A DNA stretch of 64,000 nt from Protofrankia sp963555915 (GTDB lineage: Bacteria > Actinomycetota > Actinomycetes > Frankiales > Frankiaceae): contig NZ_CAUVXL010000046.1 of assembly GCF_963555915.1 (NCBI RefSeq), positions 33,962 through 97,961 of the forward strand. The letters are read 5' to 3'. Position numbers and translations under genes: made by a program. The stretch's first letter is position 1. Each line of letters opens with the position of its first letter. Shown one piece after another: positions 54,094 through 61,864 of the stretch. Below the pieces are notes generated by a model. The model was not told the origin of the DNA and searched no databases. It was given only the letters and a program-made list of their open reading frames with translations.

Positions 54094-55050
54094 ATGTTAC
54101 GGCTCGTGAGTGCGCCCATCGACCCGGTCCAGCCAGACGTTCCTCCGGTCCCCGGCGCTGCCGGTCCCGGTCCCGGTCCCGATCCCGGACCCGATCCCGG
54201 TCCGCGCCGGGACCGGCCGGCCCGGTCCCGGCGCCCCCCGGAGAGGCAACGCGGGCCTATCACCGTCCGCCGGGGGCTGGTCGAGGCGTCAACGACCGAC
54301 CAGCACCTGCTGGACACCCGCGGCCCGACCGACTGGGTCCACGCCGACCCGTGGCGGGTCCTGCGGATCCAGAGTGAGTTCGTCGAGGGGTTCGGGCTGC
54401 TCGCGGAGTTGCCCCGAGCGGTGACGGTCTTCGGCTCGGCCCGAGTTTCGGTGGACGACCCCGATTACGCCCTGGGCGAACGGCTCGGTGCCGCGCTCGT
54501 CCGGGCCGGCTATGCGGTGATCACTGGTGGTGGTCCGGGGGCGATGGAAGCTGTCAACCGGGGCGCGCAGGAAGCCGGTGGTCTGTCTGTCGGCCTCGGT
54601 ATCGAGCTCCCGTTCGAACAACGCCTCAACGACTGGGTCGATCTCGGGGTGACCTTCCGGTACTTCTTCGTCCGCAAGACCATGTTCGTCAAGTACGCCG
54701 AGGCATTTGTGATCATGCCTGGCGGGCTCGGCACGCTGGATGAGCTGTTCGAGGCCCTCACGCTCGTCCAGACCCGTCGGGTGACCCGTTTCCCGGTGGT
54801 GCTCATCGGGTCGCGGTACTGGGGGGGTCTGCTGGACTGGTTGCGTACGACCGTCGCGGGCGCCGGGCGCATCCTGCCGTCAGATCTTGATCTTGTGACT
54901 CTCACCGATGACGTGGACGAGGCCGTCCGCATCATCGTCGACAGTCACCGTGCGGGTGCGGGTGCGGGTGCGGGTGCGGGTGCGGGTGCTGGTGGCGGTG
55001 GCAGCCAGTCGGGACCGGATGCCGGTTGGCCGGCCGGCGAGCCCGCGTGA
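54094..55050 (+). CDS. LOG family / TIGR00730 Rossmann protein
   Basis: The 318-residue protein has the LOG signature motifs GGGPGAMEAVNRGA (near residue 147) and MPGGLGTLDELFE (near 209), typical of cytokinin riboside 5'-monophosphate phosphoribohydrolases and related nucleotide hydrolases. The family activity on AMP-like nucleotides is known; the substrate here is not. The N-terminus has a Pro/Gly repeat (GPGPGPDPGPDPGP) and the C-terminus five GAGAGA units. The start may be GTG 54106. It overlaps its paralogue by 4 bases. Confidence 0.88.
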   Translation: MLRLVSAPIDPVQPDVPPVPGAAGPGPGPDPGPDPGPRRDRPARSRRPPERQRGPITVRRGLVEASTTDQHLLDTRGPTDWVHADPWRVLRIQSEFVEGFGLLAELPRAVTVFGSARVSVDDPDYALGERLGAALVRAGYAVITGGGPGAMEAVNRGAQEAGGLSVGLGIELPFEQRLNDWVDLGVTFRYFFVRKTMFVKYAEAFVIMPGGLGTLDELFEALTLVQTRRVTRFPVVLIGSRYWGGLLDWLRTTVAGAGRILPSDLDLVTLTDDVDEAVRIIVDSHRAGAGAGAGAGAGAGGGGSQSGPDAGWPAGEPA

Positions 55051-55637
55051 ACATCTGCGTCTACTGCTCGTCGTCCGAGGCGATCGATCCCTCCTACGTC
55101 GAGCTCGCCGCCGACGTCGGTGCCGCGCTCGCCCGCCGCGGCCACGGTCTTGTCTCGGGCGCCGGCTCGATCTCGTGCATGGGCGCGGTCGCCCGCGCCG
55201 CCCGTGCCGGTGGCGCCTACACCGTGGGTGTGATCCCGCGGGCGCTGGCGGCGCTTGAGATCACCGACGACGAAGCGGACGAACTGATCGTCACCGAGAC
55301 GATGCGGGAGCGCAAGGCACTCCTGGAGATTCGTTCGGACGCGTTCCTGGCGCTGCCCGGCGGCCTGGGCACCATTGAGGAGCTCCTGGAGGTCTGGGTC
55401 GCGCGTTCCCTCGGGATGCACGCCAAGCCGGTCGTCGTCCTCGACCCCTCGGGCCTGTTCACCCACCTGCGGGTACAGGTGGCGGAGCTGGTCGGGCGGG
55501 GTTTCGTCCGACCGGCGGCCCAGGACGCGCTGGGCTGGGCGGACACGGTCGCGGCCGCGTTGGACATGCTGGAGGCCGGGGTACGGCGGCCGGGCGGTCT
55601 CGGTCCGAGCGCCGCCGAACAGCTTGAGGGCGAATAA
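55047..55637 (+). CDS. Second LOG family / TIGR00730 protein
   Basis: The 196-residue protein is shorter and has no repeats. It begins NICVYCSSSEAIDPSYVELA, with the LOG motif SGAGSISCMGAVARA (GGG replaced by GAG-S) and the PGGLGTIEELLE motif near residue 110. The GTG at 55047 overlaps the preceding gene's stop by 4 bases. It is therefore a coupled, diverged duplicate. Members of this family convert cytokinin nucleotides to free bases. In mycobacteria one LOG protein (Rv1205) lies at this position. Confidence 0.88.
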   Translation: MNICVYCSSSEAIDPSYVELAADVGAALARRGHGLVSGAGSISCMGAVARAARAGGAYTVGVIPRALAALEITDDEADELIVTETMRERKALLEIRSDAFLALPGGLGTIEELLEVWVARSLGMHAKPVVVLDPSGLFTHLRVQVAELVGRGFVRPAAQDALGWADTVAAALDMLEAGVRRPGGLGPSAAEQLEGE

Positions 55638-55669
55638 CCGGTTGGCCCGGGTCGCCCGCCGGGGCCGGG

Positions 55670-56644
55670 TCAGGCGAGACCCCGGCGTCCGACGGCGAGG
55701 TCCCGGGTCCCGCGGATGGCCGCCACCATGTCCAGCACCTTGCGGGTCGCTGCGACCTGATGGGCCCGGAAGATCCTGGCACCGAGCCAGGCGCTGATCG
55801 CGGTTGCGGCGAGGGTCCCCTCAAGACGCTCGGTGACCGGCGCGTCGAGGGCCTCGCCGATGAAGTCCTTGTTCGACAGCGCGACGAGCACCGGCCATCC
55901 GGTGGCGGCGAGTTCGGGCAGCCGGCGCGTCGCCGTCAGGGAATGCCGGCTGTTCTTGCCGAAGTCGTGGCCGGGATCGACGATGACGCCGTCCGGTCGT
56001 ACTCCCAGCGCCACCGCGCGCTTCGCGAGCCCGGTCGTGGTGGCGATGATGTCGGCGACCACGTCGTCGTAGGCGATCCGGTGTGGGCGGGTGCGGGGCG
56101 GCAGGTGCCCGGCGTGGGTGCAGACCAGGCCCAAGCCGTGCTCGGCGGCAACCTCGGCCAGGTGCGGGTCGGTGCCGCCCCAGGCATCGTTGAGCAGGTC
56201 TGCGCCTTCACCGGCCACGACTGTGCCGACCTCGGCCCGCCAGGTGTCCACGCTGATCGCGATGGCGGGGTGCCTGGACCGGACCAGCGCGACGAATCCA
56301 CCGATGCGCCGCAGCTCCTCGTCCGTATCGACGTCATAGCCCGGCGCCGCCTTCACCCCGCCGATGTCGATGATCTGGGCGCCGTCGGCGACGGCACGAT
56401 CCACAGCGGCCAGTGCCTCCGTCTCGCCGTAGGTCGCGCCCCGGTCGAAGAACGAGTCGGGCGTCCGGTTGATGATCGCCATGATGACCAGGTCGGACGG
56501 ACCGAACGTCGAGGCGCCGAGCCGGAGGTCAGCGGCGGCAACCGTATCCGCGGTGTGCGCTGGGCCCGCGGTCTGCTCCGTGCCCACGGTCTGCTCCGTG
56601 CCTGCCGGATCGGCGGCGTGGGGCGTGTCGGCGTCCGTACTCAT
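55670..56644 (-). CDS. folP2: Dihydropteroate synthase-like protein (FolP2 type)
   Basis: The 324-residue protein has a TIM-barrel pterin-binding fold: MAIINRTPDSFFDRGATYGE near residue 52, IIDIGGVKAAPGYDV near 90, and the pterin sites SVDTWRAEV, NDAWGG and DPGHDFGKN. The segment INRTPDSFFDRG is characteristic of the FolP2 (Rv1207) branch, which in mycobacteria lacks detectable dihydropteroate synthase activity; whether this one is active is unclear. An N-terminal tail with TEQTVGTEQTAG repeats precedes the barrel. The ATG at 56644 is preceded by an AAAGGGAG site. The gene gpgS, usual next neighbour in mycobacteria, is missing here. Confidence 0.86.
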   Translation of the reverse strand: MSTDADTPHAADPAGTEQTVGTEQTAGPAHTADTVAAADLRLGASTFGPSDLVIMAIINRTPDSFFDRGATYGETEALAAVDRAVADGAQIIDIGGVKAAPGYDVDTDEELRRIGGFVALVRSRHPAIAISVDTWRAEVGTVVAGEGADLLNDAWGGTDPHLAEVAAEHGLGLVCTHAGHLPPRTRPHRIAYDDVVADIIATTTGLAKRAVALGVRPDGVIVDPGHDFGKNSRHSLTATRRLPELAATGWPVLVALSNKDFIGEALDAPVTERLEGTLAATAISAWLGARIFRAHQVAATRKVLDMVAAIRGTRDLAVGRRGLA

Positions 56645-56719
56645 CGAAAGGGAGTTTAGAGCGCCCGGAGCCTCGCACCGGGCGAAACTACAGCCGCGAT
56701 CACGCCGGCGGGGTGGCAG

Positions 56720-57262
56720 GTGCGGCGCAACCTTTCGGCCCGTGCCACGATCGTGAGTGTGTTGCTCGCTGTCGAGATAATCGTTGTCGCCGCCATCGTC
56801 TTCGCCGTCGCAGCCCTCTCGGTCGGAAGGTTCGACCGGTTGTCGCCGGCGCCGCCGGATGCGGCTGACAACGGTCTGCCATCACCGACCGTGTCTGCGA
56901 CTGATGTCAACGGTGTCCGGTTTGACATGGCGTTTCGCGGGTACCGGATGGCCGAGGTGGACGCGGTACTCGCACGGCTCGCGGACGAGCTCGCCTGGCG
57001 GGACGCTGAACTGGCGCGGCGGGACGAGGAGATGGTCAGGCTTGCCACCTTCGCCCATTTCGATCATCAGTCGCCGGGTCACCAGTCGCCGGGTCACCAG
57101 TCGCCGGGTCACCAGTCGCCGGGCCGACGGAGTGCGGATCGCGACGACTGGTCCGGCCACGCCGACGCCGTCAGCCAGACCACGCTGCCGGCCCGGGCAG
57201 AGCTGCCGGCCCCGACAGCCCTACCGGCCCCGACAGCCCTACCGGTCCCACCACCGGAGTAA
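56720..57262 (+). CDS. DivIVA-domain membrane-anchored protein
   Basis: The 180-residue protein starts at GTG 56720 with a short basic N-terminus, one transmembrane helix (VSVLLAVEIIVVAAIVFAVA), a DivIVA-like motif (RFDMAFRGYRMAEVDAVLAR LADEL) near residue 70 and a coil of charged residues. The tail carries four SPGHQ repeats (15-base units at about 57068-57127) and a proline-rich end. Related proteins in mycobacteria (Rv1209 type) lie at the same place. A role in polar growth or envelope organisation is inferred from the DivIVA motif. Confidence 0.7.
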   Translation: MRRNLSARATIVSVLLAVEIIVVAAIVFAVAALSVGRFDRLSPAPPDAADNGLPSPTVSATDVNGVRFDMAFRGYRMAEVDAVLARLADELAWRDAELARRDEEMVRLATFAHFDHQSPGHQSPGHQSPGHQSPGRRSADRDDWSGHADAVSQTTLPARAELPAPTALPAPTALPVPPPE

Positions 57263-57309
57263 CCGGCAGCCGGGACAGGGCTTTCGGAAGATGCCGGACG
57301 CTCGTTGGG

Positions 57310-57357
57310 AACGATGTGAATCTGGTGTTGTGGCAGCAGCATCAGATTCACATCGTT
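57310..57357. terminator. 15-base perfect inverted repeat after the DivIVA gene
   Basis: AACGATGTGAATCTG (57310-57324) and CAGATTCACATCGTT (57343-57357) are exact complements around an 18-base loop. No T tract follows. The structure is 47 bases after the DivIVA stop and 139 bases before the SRPBCC start, so it could end transcription or protect mRNA ends. Confidence 0.7.
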
Positions 57358-57382
57358 AAGGGCGCTTGGCAGTAGGGGCGTG

Positions 57383-57461
57383 CATCGCGAAGCGATGGCC
57401 GGGTAGCGATGGGGCGAGGTGCGTGCGCCGGACCCGCGACGCCGCGTACCCGTCGCGGGTC
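57383..57461. other. Two further hairpins in the leader of the SRPBCC gene
   Basis: CATCGC-GAA-GCGATG (57383-57397) forms a small tight hairpin. GACCCGCGAC (57431-57440) and GTCGCGGGTC (57452-57461) form a ten-base perfect stem with an 11-base loop. Together with the 57310-57357 repeat they make three successive stems before the next start at 57496. Confidence 0.6.
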
Positions 57462-57495
57462 GCTCCAAGCCGGCGGACCACTATAGGGGATCTTC

Positions 57496-58002
57496 ATGTT
57501 GAGCGTCAGCCTGTCCCGGAAGCACCACCGCCCGCCAGCTCCCGCGGTGAACCGGCGCAAGCCCGGCACGCTTGTCGCGGCTGTCGAGGTGGACGCCGGA
57601 CCGGACGCCGTGTTCGCGGCACTGACCGACTGGGAGCGTCAGGGGGAGTGGCTGCTGGCGACGACGGTGGTCCGTTGCCGTCAGGGTGGGATCGGGGTCG
57701 GCGGCTGCATCGTCGCCCGCACGGGGATCGGCCCGTTGGCGATCGTCGACACGATGGAGATCGTCGAGTGGGAGCCGCCGTACCGCTGCCTGGTCCGCCA
57801 TACCGGCCGGGTGGTGCGTGGGAGCGGAGCCTTCGTGGTTGTGCCCCTGCCCGCCGGGCGGTCGAGGCTCGTCTGGTCCGAGGAGCTGGACCTGCTGCTG
57901 GGCTGGTTCGGTCGCGCTGTGTTCGAGCTGCTGCGGCCGCTGCTCGCGGGTGTGTGGCGGGTCTCGTTGCACCGCTTCGCCCGGAACGTGACGTCCAGCT
58001 GA
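57496..58002 (+). CDS. SRPBCC family (START-like) protein
   Basis: The 168-residue protein has a single START/polyketide-cyclase-like domain: VAAVEVDAGPDAVFAALTDW (the first strand and helix), GGCIVARTGIGPLAIVDTMEI, and a long C-terminal helix after RLVWSEELDLLL. The hydrophobic cavity of this fold binds lipids or other hydrophobic ligands. The ATG at 57496 follows the AGGGGAT sequence. A rich set of hairpins lies in its leader. The ligand is unknown and no neighbouring biosynthesis genes point to one. Confidence 0.8.
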   Translation: MLSVSLSRKHHRPPAPAVNRRKPGTLVAAVEVDAGPDAVFAALTDWERQGEWLLATTVVRCRQGGIGVGGCIVARTGIGPLAIVDTMEIVEWEPPYRCLVRHTGRVVRGSGAFVVVPLPAGRSRLVWSEELDLLLGWFGRAVFELLRPLLAGVWRVSLHRFARNVTSS

Positions 58003-58243
58003 CGTCCAGCTGACGTCGCCTGGACGGCTGGCACGCGCCGCCGCCGGACCGCCGTGACATCCCGATCATGGTCCTTGGCCTGAATTGTTTCCGTGTTGGC
58101 TGTTCGGAGGCTTATTTGGCGGTTCACGATCCCGTCTGGCTGTGTCTGTTGTGGCGCTGCGGGGTGACGTGTTTCGGTTCCCGGCCTGTTCTCCGGGATA
58201 ATCGCCGGTGGTAGCAGGTCCGACGGCAGGAAGAGGTGCACCG
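58003..58243. other. Intergenic region with possible DUF3117 promoter
   Basis: The 241-base interval contains GATAAT at 58196-58201, a fair -10 element about 45 bases before the DUF3117 start, with no clear -35. The remainder has no gene that I can support. Confidence 0.3.
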
Positions 58244-58411
58244 ATGGCGGCCATGAAGCCGCGGACGGGTGACGGTCCGCTCGAGGTCACCAAGGAGGGG
58301 CGCAGCATCATCATGCGCGTTCCGCTCGAAGGGGGTGGCCGTCTCGTGGTGGAACTGTTGCCTGACGAGGCGAAGGACCTTGGGGACGCGCTGAAGTCGG
58401 CTGCCGGCTAG
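58244..58411 (+). CDS. DUF3117 small protein
   Basis: A 55-residue protein of the conserved actinobacterial DUF3117 family (Rv1211 type). It reads PRTGDGPLEVTKEGRSIIMR, GGGRLVVELLPDEA and ends DALKSAAG. It is mostly beta-strand and soluble; function unknown. The ATG at 58244 follows AGGAAGAGG at normal spacing, and an earlier in-frame ATG/GTG at 58208 has no such site. The family is found near the sigE region in other actinobacteria. Confidence 0.9.
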   Translation: MAAMKPRTGDGPLEVTKEGRSIIMRVPLEGGGRLVVELLPDEAKDLGDALKSAAG

Positions 58412-58472
58412 GGCGTGTTCGACGTTCCGGTGGATACCGAGTGGGCCGCCCTCCGCCCTCCGCCCACCGACC

Positions 58473-58748
58473 GTGAGGCTGTGGGCCGGTACGCCGCCGG
58501 AGGTCGGTGTGCCGGCACGGGTTCTGCTCACGTCGTCTACTGCTGGGGCGGAACCACCGTCCGAGGCGCTCAACACCGACGCCGAGGGCCGTCTGGTGCC
58601 CGCTGAGGGGCTTGCCTACGCGGCCACCGTCGCGCCGGCCGGCCTGTTCTCCTGTTCCGACGACACAGCGGGTCCCAGAGGCCTTCTGCGCGTGGCCCAG
58701 GCCGCCGGTGAAGGACTTGGCGGCAGCCCTGCTAGGCGCGGGGAGTAG
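58473..58748 (+). pseudogene. Remnant of an M17 leucyl aminopeptidase
   Basis: The frame contains LNTDAEGRLVPAEGLAYAA (from 58569), which matches the active-site signature of M17 leucyl aminopeptidases (NTDAEGRL with metal-binding Asp and Glu). The rest of the enzyme is not found: upstream lies only a short PPEVGVPARVLL-like part, and the metal-binding DSGG/KPXXGM region is absent. The downstream sequence is unrecognisable and a stop occurs after 91 codons. I read this as a deleted and degraded gene. Confidence 0.55.
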
Positions 58749-58936
58749 CGGCCATACTGGAGCCCGTTGTGGCGGACCTGGCCGACATCGGCGGGGGCGC
58801 GGCACCAGCTGGGGTGTTCGCTCGCCGCCGGCGTGGCTACCCGGCTCCCCGGCTCCTCGGCTACCCGGTCGAAAGGTATGCGATCATGATTCTGTTCGTC
58901 CGCTCCGAGGCCGACGACCCCGGAGTAGACGAGCGC

Positions 58937-59599
58937 TCATCCGACCGGTGACGACTTCGCGACAACCGCGACGATCAGGCCGTCACCGGCGGTCAGGAGC
59001 ATCGGCGTCAGCCGGATGTCGTCCCGCACGGCGGTCGCGAGCTCCCGGGCCGCGACGGCCTCGGGATCGCGAGCTGCCAGGTCCGCGACCCGCCCACCGG
59101 CGAGCATGCCGGCGAACACCACGATCCCGCCCGGCCGCAGAAGGCGGAGGGCCTGGTTGAGGTAATCGGTGGCCTCACGTCTGTCCGCATCGCAGAAGAC
59201 CAGGTCATAAGCACCGTCGGTGAGGCGGGGCAGGACGTCGAGGGCCCGGCCCGTTATCAGCCGGCTGCGGTTGGATGCCATTCCCGCGTCGGCATACGTG
59301 CGGCGCGCGAGCCGGAGATGTTCGGCCTCGACGTCAATGGTGGTGAGCGTTCCGTCCGGCCGCATACCGCGCAGGAGCCAGGTACCGGACACCCCCGTAC
59401 CTGTTCCGATTTCGACGACGGTGCGGGCGGCGACACAGGCGGCGAGAAAACGAAGGATGGACCCGGCGCCCGGGCTGACGGGCACGATCCCGACCTCCTC
59501 GGCGCGTGCCCGGGCAGCTCTCAGCGGAGGGTCTTCCAACAGGAAGCCCTCGGTGTATTCGGAGGCCGGATCGACGGCTCCGGTGGCTGTGTCGGGCAT
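58937..59599 (-). CDS. Class I SAM-dependent O-methyltransferase
   Basis: The 220-residue protein is a Rossmann methyltransferase of the Rv1220c type. SAM motifs are VVEIGTGTGVSGTWLLRGM (motif I), TLTTIDVEAEHL (motif II) and LVFCDADRREATDY (post-II, with the metal-binding Asp pattern of catechol O-methyltransferases). The ATG at 59599 gives a normal N-terminus. It lies divergent to sigE, 168 bases apart, the same order as in mycobacteria. The substrate is unknown. Confidence 0.88.
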   Translation of the reverse strand: MPDTATGAVDPASEYTEGFLLEDPPLRAARARAEEVGIVPVSPGAGSILRFLAACVAARTVVEIGTGTGVSGTWLLRGMRPDGTLTTIDVEAEHLRLARRTYADAGMASNRSRLITGRALDVLPRLTDGAYDLVFCDADRREATDYLNQALRLLRPGGIVVFAGMLAGGRVADLAARDPEAVAARELATAVRDDIRLTPMLLTAGDGLIVAVVAKSSPVG

Positions 59600-59767
59600 G
59601 ACATAGGCAGCCTACGGGAACGCCCGCTGTGCATGGTGCGTTCGTCTGGTCAGCGCACCTCGTGTCGGGATGGATCGAGGGGAGATCAGCCGGTGTCCGC
59701 TGCGGGTTTTGCCGCGCCATGGCCGGCGCGTCGGGTACGTTCGTCGCGAACCGAGCGAGAGGCGACC

Positions 59768-60730
59768 GTGACCGGACAGGACGCGCGTCTGGCGACGTTC
59801 GCGCCCGGGCGGTCGGTTTCGCCACGTCCGGTGTCGGACGGCGACGCCGTACGTGACGAAACCGTCGCGGTCGACGTCGCCGGGACGGACCTGACCACGT
59901 GGGTACCACCCACGTGGGAAGAGGTCGTGCGAGATCACGGTAATCGGGTGTATCGGCTCGCTTACCGGCTTACGGGGAACGCACACGATGCCGAGGACCT
60001 CACCCAGGATGTCTTCGTGCGGGTGTTTCGGTCGCTGGCCGATTACACGCCCGGCACCTTTGAGGGCTGGCTGCACCGGATCACCACAAACCTCTTCCTG
60101 GACCGGATGCGCCGCCAGCAGAAGATTCGGTTCGACGCGCTGCCGGACGACCCGGAACGCCTTGCCGGCCGCGAAGCGAGTCCCGAGGCTGTATATGCGG
60201 AGTCGCATCTCGATGCCGACATCGAAGGTGCGCTGGCAGCGCTCCCGCCCGATTTCCGGGCTGCGGTCGTGCTGTGCGACATCGAGCAGTTGTCCTATGA
60301 GGAGATCGCGCAGACTCTCGGCGTGAAACTCGGGACCGTCCGTAGTCGGATCTCCCGGGGCCGGGCCATGTTGCGCCAAACACTCGCCGATCGTGCGCCG
60401 CGTGCGTCGGTGCCGGCAGACGGGCCGGCCGTGTTCCCAGCATCGGGCACCGCGACGGACGACGCCCTTCCAGCCGATGCCCTTCCAGCCGACGCCGTCC
60501 CAGCCGACCGGGCCGTCCCAGCCGGTGGGGCCGTCCTGATCGAGGCGTCGACGCCGAAGCCGGTGGCCGGGCCGGTCGCGCCCGCGGCAGGCGCGCTCGC
60601 CCCGGTCGAGGACGGTACGACGCCGTCACGCCGATCGCACCGGATCACTCGGCGGACGCCGCCGACAGGCCTGCCGGCGGCGGCGAATGCTGGTGGTGGC
60701 ACGTCGTCCGCACCGGAGGGGCAGGCGTGA
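59768..60730 (+). CDS. sigE: ECF sigma factor SigE with long C-terminal tail
   Basis: Directs RNA polymerase to envelope and oxidative-stress genes. Of 320 residues, the sigma-70 region 2 (LAYRLTGNAHDAEDLTQDVF and GWLHRITTNLFLDRMRRQQK) lies at residues 60-120. Region 4 (YEEIAQTLGVKLGTVRSRIS) lies near 180-200. A tail of about 110 residues follows, rich in Ala and Pro with DALPADALPADAVPAD repeats, longer than in mycobacterial SigE. The GTG at 59768 is chosen. The anti-sigma gene overlaps its stop by 4 bases, so the two are coupled. Confidence 0.93.
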   Translation: MTGQDARLATFAPGRSVSPRPVSDGDAVRDETVAVDVAGTDLTTWVPPTWEEVVRDHGNRVYRLAYRLTGNAHDAEDLTQDVFVRVFRSLADYTPGTFEGWLHRITTNLFLDRMRRQQKIRFDALPDDPERLAGREASPEAVYAESHLDADIEGALAALPPDFRAAVVLCDIEQLSYEEIAQTLGVKLGTVRSRISRGRAMLRQTLADRAPRASVPADGPAVFPASGTATDDALPADALPADAVPADRAVPAGGAVLIEASTPKPVAGPVAPAAGALAPVEDGTTPSRRSHRITRRTPPTGLPAAANAGGGTSSAPEGQA

Positions 60731-61668
60731 CCGGACATCTCGGCAAGCAGATCGCTCCGCTGGTTGACGGGCAGCTGGACCACGACGGTCGGGACCGTGC
60801 CCTGGCGCACGTCGCGTGCTGTTCGTCCTGTCAGTGGGAGGTCGCCGAGCTGCGCCACCTCAAGGCCCGGCTGGCGGGGCTCGGCGATCCGACCCTGCCG
60901 GGGGGAGTGGCGGATCGGCTGCTGCGAATGGCAGCTCCCGCCGCCTCGGGCCCGGCCCGGACACGCCCGGTGTCCCTGGCCATCCGCGGGGTCATCCGGA
61001 CGGCCGGGCGTGATCTTTTCATCGGCGTCATCGGCGTCATCGGCGTCATCGGCGTCATCGGTTCGGTGGACCAGCCGGTCGTCCCGAGCCCTGCGCGGAG
61101 CGCCGATCCGCCGCAGTCGGCAATGCCGACCGGGGCGACGGCCGGGCGGGTGGCGTCGTCAACCAGGCCGGTTGATCTCGTCGGTGCTACCGGCCCGACG
61201 GGGCGCCGCCGGCCGGGCTCGAAGAGGCGCCTTGATTCGAGTCGGCCGGACGCCGCGCGGCACGCAGGCACCGCGTCCGGTGGTCGCCGGCCGGCGACCA
61301 GTTCGGCCAGCGGCTGGCGGGGACGCCAGAGCCGGACCAGACGTACCTTGGTTAGCTCCGTGGCGGTGATGCTTTTCGCTGTCGCGGGCGCTGCGCTCGG
61401 AGAGATACGTGCGCCTGGCACTGTTGCGCAACCGCCGCGTCCCGTCGCGGTCCCGGCGGCTCAGCCCAACGTCATCTCCAGGACGGGTATCGCCGGGATG
61501 AGCATCGCCAGGACGGGCATCGCCGGGACGGCCGTCCCCGGGACCAATCTGTCCGGTACCAATGCCGCCGGAATCAGCGCCGCTGAGGTCGATGTCGCTG
61601 AAGCCGGGGCTGGCCACCTGCCGTCGGTGATGGCCGCGGTGTTGCTGCCCGATGGCTCGCGGCGCTAG
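60727..61668 (+). CDS. Membrane anti-sigma factor with zinc motif
   Basis: This protein, coupled to sigE by a GTGA overlap, should bind and inhibit SigE. It has a ZAS-type zinc motif H28-x3-C32-x2-C35 (HVACCSSC). A hydrophobic repeat of four GVI units follows at about residues 100-112, then a Pro/Ala-rich region and a transmembrane helix (LVSSVAVMLFAVAGAALG) near residue 215. The C-terminus carries repeats of RTGIAG. The extra repeat block and tail make it longer (313 residues) than the mycobacterial RseA. Proteolysis would release sigma under stress. Confidence 0.85.
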   Translation: MTGHLGKQIAPLVDGQLDHDGRDRALAHVACCSSCQWEVAELRHLKARLAGLGDPTLPGGVADRLLRMAAPAASGPARTRPVSLAIRGVIRTAGRDLFIGVIGVIGVIGVIGSVDQPVVPSPARSADPPQSAMPTGATAGRVASSTRPVDLVGATGPTGRRRPGSKRRLDSSRPDAARHAGTASGGRRPATSSASGWRGRQSRTRRTLVSSVAVMLFAVAGAALGEIRAPGTVAQPPRPVAVPAAQPNVISRTGIAGMSIARTGIAGTAVPGTNLSGTNAAGISAAEVDVAEAGAGHLPSVMAAVLLPDGSRR

Positions 61669-61864
61669 GGCGTCCCGGTCGGGTTACCGCCGGCTGCCGC
61701 CGGGAGGTCGTACGGTAATAGCTGCGTGATCGCAGTAGGGGCTGGCTGAGCGGCCCGACGTTTCCCCGATACGAGCATAAGAGCGCCCGGCGATGTTGGC
61801 GGATGTTTCGTGCCTGTGGGTACATCCGCGTGTTCCCTGCTACTGGTGGCGGAGGCGGATGGCC

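Noticed and set aside
54075..54097. GTAAC-N13-GTTAC palindrome around the first LOG start
   Set aside because: Spacing is irregular and it overlaps the start codon; too weak to list as an operator.
57310..57357. Inverted repeat as a tRNA or transposon end
   Set aside because: No tRNA arms or CCA, and there is no transposase or target duplication nearby.
58769..58951. 60-residue frame at the methyltransferase 3' end
   Set aside because: No domain and it overlaps the convergent gene; probably chance.
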